From Ceratorhiza oryzae-sativae (lineage: Eukaryota; Basidiomycota; Agaricomycetes; Cantharellales; Ceratobasidiaceae): a DNA stretch of 64,000 nt. The notes beneath the pieces were generated by a model. That model saw only the letters and a list, made by a program, of their open reading frames with translations. It was not told where the DNA came from and searched no databases. Location of the stretch: the NCBI GenBank assembly GCA_030998015.1, contig JARWMV010000247.1, forward strand, positions 62,001 to 126,000, given 5' to 3'. Positions 58,858 to 64,000 of this stretch are shown in pieces. Each line of letters opens with the position of its first letter. Position 1 is the stretch's first letter. The position numbers and the translations under genes were made by a program.

Positions 58858-61554
58858 TTACAATCCCTCCCAGCCCGAATCTCCAGGCTGTGAGTACGGA
58901 GACTCTGAGCCGGGGCCAGAAGATAGGTACATAGGCCCAGGCGGAGCAGGCATATGCCCCCAATCGTGCATATACTGATAAAATACTTGAGAGATGTCCG
59001 CAGCGTCCTCTGGCTGTTGCTCGACAGCGGTCTCAGCTGAGGGGCCAGTAGCTGGTCCATCAAGTTGAGCCATGGACAACCGACTGCAAGGCTAACGTAA
59101 GATATCAAATACGAGATTGAATGGTGCGCACGTACGAAGGGGAGTATTGCTCTTTGAGCTGTCGCTGTAAATCATCCGCAAGCGGCTGAGCTCTCGGCCA
59201 AGTTGTGGATATAGTTCGCAACGCGTTGATGCACGTGCTCACCCCGGAGGCAGCGTTGGCCTTTTTCTTGACGGCGGCAGTGGGCGCGAAGGTGAGTTCT
59301 CGAAGCAGTGCGATGGCGCATGCACGGATGGCCTGGAACGTTCGTTAACATTTGGAATTATTGAGGTAGAGTGAATTCGAATACTTCAATTGCGTTACGA
59401 GGGAAGAAGCGTAAGCCGTGCTGATTTTCAAACATGGTGATAAGTTGAACGACCTTGTGCGCCGCCCTGTCACACATCTTCACAGATAGATCCACGATTG
59501 GCAATCGCTGCTCAGATCCACCTTCGGTAGCTGGTTGCTCTTTTTCCTTTTCTTTCGAAGGCTGGTACAGCGGTTGATGCAGCACGATCAAAAGCCACCA
59601 GTAACAGATGTGGAGGACTATAAGATGCGGAAGTGGAGAGGTTGATCGTGCCCAGACCAAAAGATTTTCAGGCAGGTTATTGAACCAGGTATCTAGGCGG
59701 AGACTGTGAAAACATAAAAAGTATTATGTAGGAGATTGATGAATTGCGTACTGAGTGTTAAGAATCATATGCTCCTCTATCGTATTCCCTGGCCGATTGT
59801 GGCTACAAGAGATTGTGAGCCATGGTTTCGTCATCAATAAGAAGCTTCATACACCACATCTATGACACGCGTTGCGATAATCATTAACTTGCAAGCCTCA
59901 TGAAATACAAGAGTCGTAAGTCGAGCCGGGGTCGTGTTTGGGACTGAATCTGAGGATGGTTCAAGCGGCCAGGGCTGATTATCCAGGTCGGCGCTGACAG
60001 ATGGAAAGCTGACGGTTGATTGAGGTATGGGCATATCATAGTCTCGGACGTATTCGATTGCCTAAGCTGCTATTAGACTAGCCGCGAACAAATGAATCCC
60101 AGAACCGCACCATGAGTTTATCTGAAATAAGGCTTATATATCAGCTAGGTTTCAATTGAATGTTGAGGATCCACAAAGCACAAACCGCAACTAAAAGCTG
60201 ACCAATAATGCCAATCTCTCTTTATAGAATCTGGGATGGTCATGAAGCCATCATTATTTTCAGTCCCAACGTTGCCTGTCGAAATAAATGAATAGAGTGT
60301 TGGTATTCCAACAAGAGAAAATGACATGAGCACCTACAAATATTAGCTGCTCGAAAGCTCATGCCTATCGAAATTATCAGCCTGATGCTTGTTTCTTTAC
60401 TATTTTTACTAACCCATATACATGTATCCGGCGTCCTTGTCGCCAACTCCACAATGGTACTCGGCCAGCAGTGCAAGTGCTGGTACTAAACTCATTACGG
60501 GCTTCCCAAACTCCTCGTCTAACCATTGCTTTGCATGTTCAGCGAACCTTGCTCGAGTATCCAGGGAACGAATGACATGATTGTCAGAGAAGGCGCTCGC
60601 GAACGCTAGGATGGAACAATGGAGCAAGGGACTGTAGTGTTGAAGCTTGGGTGGGGGAGGCGGCGACGGCCCTTCCGTTGTCAGCGAATAGAGCATGTCG
60701 TGCAAGAATACCTCCGGCACGAGGCCATGAAGCCAGCTTGTACCGTATTTGAAGCATCGTAAGAGAAGGATATCGTGCTCGAGTCGGGTGAGAGGAATAT
60801 CGGGGAGCTGGGGAAGGTAGCGGGACCAATCACAAACGAGGCTCAGCTGGGCATCATTGGACTGGAGGTGAGTTGGAATGGATCTATCGATTTGGAATAT
60901 GTATTTGTACATGGCTGTTGCCGCAAAGCTGGATGCGGGGGCTTGTGGGCGCTCGATGTCAGGAGAGTCATCGGGGAGCCCGCTCTGGAAAGCGAGGTGC
61001 AGATTATTAACACGACGTGCGTTGCCACCACTAGCTCCGCTACCAAGAGGACGTACCGAATGCTCGAGCGGGGCTAGGGAGTGCGGCCCAAGATTGAGGC
61101 TGCTGGCCGCAGCAAGCGCGCTAGCTGAGGGCTCAGCCAGGTCGTTCGATCCTCCTGGCAAAGAGTTGGCTGCTGTGCCAGGTGTTGTTGGGTCTCTCTC
61201 TCTCTTCAGTTGTTCAATCTCAGTTTCAAGCGCTTGAATCCTGACACGCAGACTTTCGACAAGCTGCTTGGTGGCGGGGCGGCGAGCGTCTGACTCTGCA
61301 CTCCATTCGCACTGGACAGGGCGTCAATGGGGAATGATAGGACGGAGAAAGGCCACTACCTCTCGACCCTATATGAAAGACTGAGCCAAATGTGCGGCAA
61401 TAGGTTGTATCACGTCTCTTACGTGCAGTTTACATGTTCCGCAAATCGGCTGCTCCCCGTCGCATTTGCAGCGACGGCGACGGCATCCGTTGCATGCCCG
61501 AGATGAGTATTGACCTCGACGTTTTGAAGGGCCGGCATTTGCTGAACTATTCAT
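58858..61554 (-). CDS. Zn(II)2Cys6 transcription factor, array copy 2
   Basis: Intact-looking paralogue of the gene at 55087. Exon 1 is 61423-61554 with zinc cluster CNGCRRRRCKCDGEQPICGT then CKLH. The 9 nt exon 61360-61368 encodes GRE, then CEWSAESDARRPATKQLVES from 61311. The middle domain has AMYKYIFQIDRSIPTHLQ, LEHDILLLRCFKYGTSWLHG, LVPEVFLHDMLYSLTTE, LALLAEYHCGVGDKDAGYMY, MSFRAANIC, IPDSIKRDWHYWSAFSC, TTLVFHEACKLMIIATRVID, IVLHICYWWLLIVLHQPLYQ and MCDRAAHKVVQLITMFENQH. The C-terminus ends ...QYMHDWGHMPAPPGP...GWEGL with TAA at 58858-58860. It acts in the nucleus as a homodimer, typically on CGG-type sites (family knowledge); targets unknown. Confidence 0.87.
61360..61368 (-). other. 9 nt microexon (GRE) in transcription factor copy 2
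   Basis: GGTCGAGAG flanked by AG (61369-61370) and GT (61358-61359), with introns 61369-61422 (54 nt) and 61312-61359 (48 nt). It encodes the same three residues as the copy 1 microexon, with one synonymous difference, and gives exact C-X6-C spacing. Confidence 0.8.
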
Positions 61555-63242
61555 GGTAGATGATACGCGTCCGTTGGATCATCAGTGTTGTGGGTTGGGG
61601 GTTTTAAAATTGCCCAAACATGTGCCTCACCCGACTGGTTTCCGTAGGGTGTATGCAAGCCATGCACGTGACTTGGTTGGTGTGTCTTCTCCTTGCGGCC
61701 TAGTCTCTCCATAACACCGTATCCAGTGCGCAAGAGGCGTCCGGCCGCTTGTTTTTTCCGCTGAGGTTGCACCAAATTTTCAGAATTCCCTTTCCATGAA
61801 ACTAGGGTGAATAATTTCTGGAAGTAAGACTGCCCTATAAAGGCTTGCTGGCACCAACGCATCATAGCAAACTTGTTCGCAACAGGGTTCACACCGGAGT
61901 TGGAATTTTTGAATGGAACGAGAACCCGGAATACGAATTCGTGCAGCATGGACCCATGCATCTGACGTGTGACTTTCAATTCGGCCACTGCAGCACGATA
62001 CCGTGCACACAGCTACAATGCTACGCCAATCGGATGGAAAATACGAACAATAACTCACTCGTTCGAATTACTGGTGATTCATTAATCTCTTGTACTTAAT
62101 CAAATAACTGAGTCCAGGGGGTTTCAGTCTAAAACACATGGCGTCAACTCACAGCATGTGATGGATGGCGTCATGCCTGTGCGAGGTTCGTAGAGCCGAG
62201 CGTGATCGAGCGACGGGCGAGTTGGCTAAGCCGAGTTTTAGGAGGCCAGAATGACTTGCCAAGTGCTCGTGTATTTAAGAGTTGGCCACCGTACATGGAC
62301 GAGAGAGCGACGTTTTATATACGTTGCGGACGAGCGCAAGGGTCCGAGATTAAGTAAGACTAAACACGAGTGTCGTGATCGAGAGATAAGATAGGCACAG
62401 CTAGAGGCTGTGCAATAGGTGAGTGCGCGTGAATCATGTGATCACGATTTTTTTTGGGAAACATACATGCTTAACGAGCTGCATGAACACATGACCGAAA
62501 TACTTAGAGGAAATTTCAAGGATCAGCGCGAGAAATGAGAATAGAAAATTAGTCAGAAGCCCCCTTTCCCCACCGCAAACGCCTTTGCGGCACAAGTTAT
62601 TTTTCTGTTCTCCAGAATTAAACAAATACTCTGTTGAACAGATAGGGGGGTTTTAGAACTAGCTAGTGTAACCGCATAACTCAATCAAATGTAGTATTTG
62701 CAGTCCAAATTAGCTATTCAAACACGGGGATGTAATGTATCTTTGGCTCGAAAACTCTATCCATAGTTGTAAATCCAGCTGAGAATTCATTGGGGTTCAA
62801 CCTTTGAGCTGACTGAATGACTCACCATACGTGTATCAGTTGAATCTCCCCAAGTCCTTGTTGTCTATACTCAGCCAAATCGGTCCGTGATCACGAGCAC
62901 TCCTGACAACAGTTTGTCCTCACAAGGGACATAGTTGCTTATGAGTGCCTATGTCCACGAGTGGACCTTGTGACGGCCCTGACTCAATCGCAGTAACCTA
63001 GCCGCCCTCCAACCACCTGTAGCGCATCCAGTCATACATAGAAGATTTTAAATAGTGCGATACATATTCCGAGCTAGACAGCGATCGGTTGTTTCGACTC
63101 ACTTATTATAAATATGATATGGATACAAACAACGCCCTGCATTTCTCATCTGCGAAGCAGCACATGCTCAGAGTCATTCACCAGATGTTAAATATTCAAG
63201 CCAGGTTGGGTCTGGAGACGCTTCGCACGGTATGGTTGACAT
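61555..63242. promoter_or_regulatory. Promoter of copy 2 and intergenic spacer
   Basis: Contains the shared promoter block GTTTCCGTAGGGTGTATGCA (61638-61657) and CACGTG (61665-61670). Further right no gene is supported; minus frames at 61551-62058 and a plus frame at 61845-62099 have no recognised domain. CCGTGATCACGAG at 62885-62897 matches a motif beside the hairpin at 37410. Confidence 0.5.
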
Positions 63243-64000
63243 CTAGGTCGAATCAGCTGGATTCGGCATCGACCCCCACTGATGCATATATTGATAAAAG
63301 GCGCTTGAGATATCCGCGGCACCATCTAAATCTTGTTCATCCTCAGCCATAGCCCTGTCGGTCAGCCCATCAACCTGGGGTAGCGGAAATCTATTTGAAA
63401 AGCGCTCAGAATTAGTCGAATGAAAAGAGTCTCTTGCTTACACAGGGGTAAACACTTCTTGGAGGCGTAGCTGGAGGTCGTTCGCGCATTGTTGGGCGAT
63501 GGGCCATGTCGACGAAATGGTACGCAAAGCGCTGATACAAGTGCTCACGCCAGCAGAAGCATCTGAGCGCTTTTTCTGTGCGCCAGGATGAGTTGAAGTC
63601 AACTCACGCACTAATGCAGTGCCACATGACGATATAGCCTGAATTCAGATTAGTCTGCAGCCGGAAGACAGCAAGTTATTTCTACCCCTATCATGTTGCG
63701 TGGAAAAAAGCGTAGCCCATACTGGTTGTCGAACATTGTTAGGAGCTGTACAATTTTATGGGCCGCCCTGTCATAAACTTTGATAGTCAGGTCGGCTATC
63801 GGAAAGCGCTGCTCGGCCCGGGCCTCAGCACTCTTCCGCTTCTGTAGGTCATTAGTGGCTCGATATAACGGCTCGTGGAGGACAATGAGGAGCCACCAGT
63901 AGCAAACGTGGAGGACGATAACATGCGGCAGGGGGGAGGCCGAGCGTGCCCATACCAACAGCTTCTCGGGTAAGCTGTTGAACCATTTATCAAGTCGAAG
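63243..64000 (-). CDS. Zn(II)2Cys6 transcription factor, array copy 3, 3' end only
   Basis: Third paralogue, cut by the right window edge. Its visible C-terminal part matches copies 1 and 2: IVLHVCYWWLLIVLHEPLYR, VYDRAAHKIVQLLTMFDNQY, then STCISALRTISSTWPIAQQC and the tail DISSAFYQYMHQWGSMPNPA. The stop TAG is at 63243-63245. In line with the other copies the exons are split by short introns near 63615-63700 and 63390-63450. The zinc cluster lies outside the window. Confidence 0.85.

Overview
This 64 kb window is nuclear DNA of a filamentous fungus, most likely a basidiomycete (Agaricomycetes). Evidence for this: genes split by many 46-65 nt GT-AG introns with an occasional GC-AG intron, an STAND/NLR-type NACHT-TPR protein, Zn(II)2Cys6 regulators, chitin deacetylase, LysM, thaumatin-like and GH16 proteins, and nested LTR retrotransposons. 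The protein style resembles Rhizoctonia/Ceratobasidium, but that placement is an inference from remembered family style, not a database result.

Layout. 1-9102 is a nest of dead transposable elements. A Ty1/copia copy sits inside a Ty3/gypsy copy. The same gypsy copy is hit by three ~1.3 kb LTRs of one family, and one of those carries a further 529 bp solo LTR. 9103-10468 is gene-poor and holds a perfect 48 bp inverted repeat. 11395-14508 encodes gamma-tubulin complex component 2 (GCP2), with an intact 3' two-thirds and a 5' third broken by three stops and a frameshift. 14994-18972 (minus) is an NLR with a NACHT domain and ten TPRs, most nearly identical. 19333-20856 is a GPI-anchored chitin deacetylase. 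21230-22902 is an epoxide hydrolase copy with a 5' frameshift. 23271-25202 is an ACR3 arsenite transporter. 25844-26762 is a 5'-truncated LINE fragment, and 26881-28036 is an NLR relic. 28976-31294 holds a thaumatin-like protein and a two-LysM protein, followed by tRNA-Ile(AAU).

32411-34344 (minus) is a monocarboxylate-type MFS transporter with a 7 nt microexon. 35763-36695 (minus) is a UBX-domain protein. 39095-40271 is PEX19. 41219-45207 holds two more tandem epoxide hydrolase paralogues. 46051-47226 is a GH16 glucanase, 47591-49588 is phosphoglucomutase, and 49931-50527 is a small membrane protein. 50766-52659 (minus) is a GDSL phospholipase B-like enzyme. 55087-64000 (minus) is a tandem array of three Zn(II)2Cys6 regulators. 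The first two use the same 9 nt microexon to complete their zinc cluster, and the third runs off the window.

Themes. Several products act at the cell wall or outside the cell (chitin deacetylase, LysM, thaumatin-like, GH16, phospholipase, epoxide hydrolases), suggesting wall remodelling or host/substrate interaction. The strongest unusual signals are the near-identical swapping TPR units of the NLR, the conserved microexons, the dated TE nest, and gene copies caught with single lesions. Exon boundaries were read by hand from splice signals, frame continuity and paralogue comparison; no alignment software was used.
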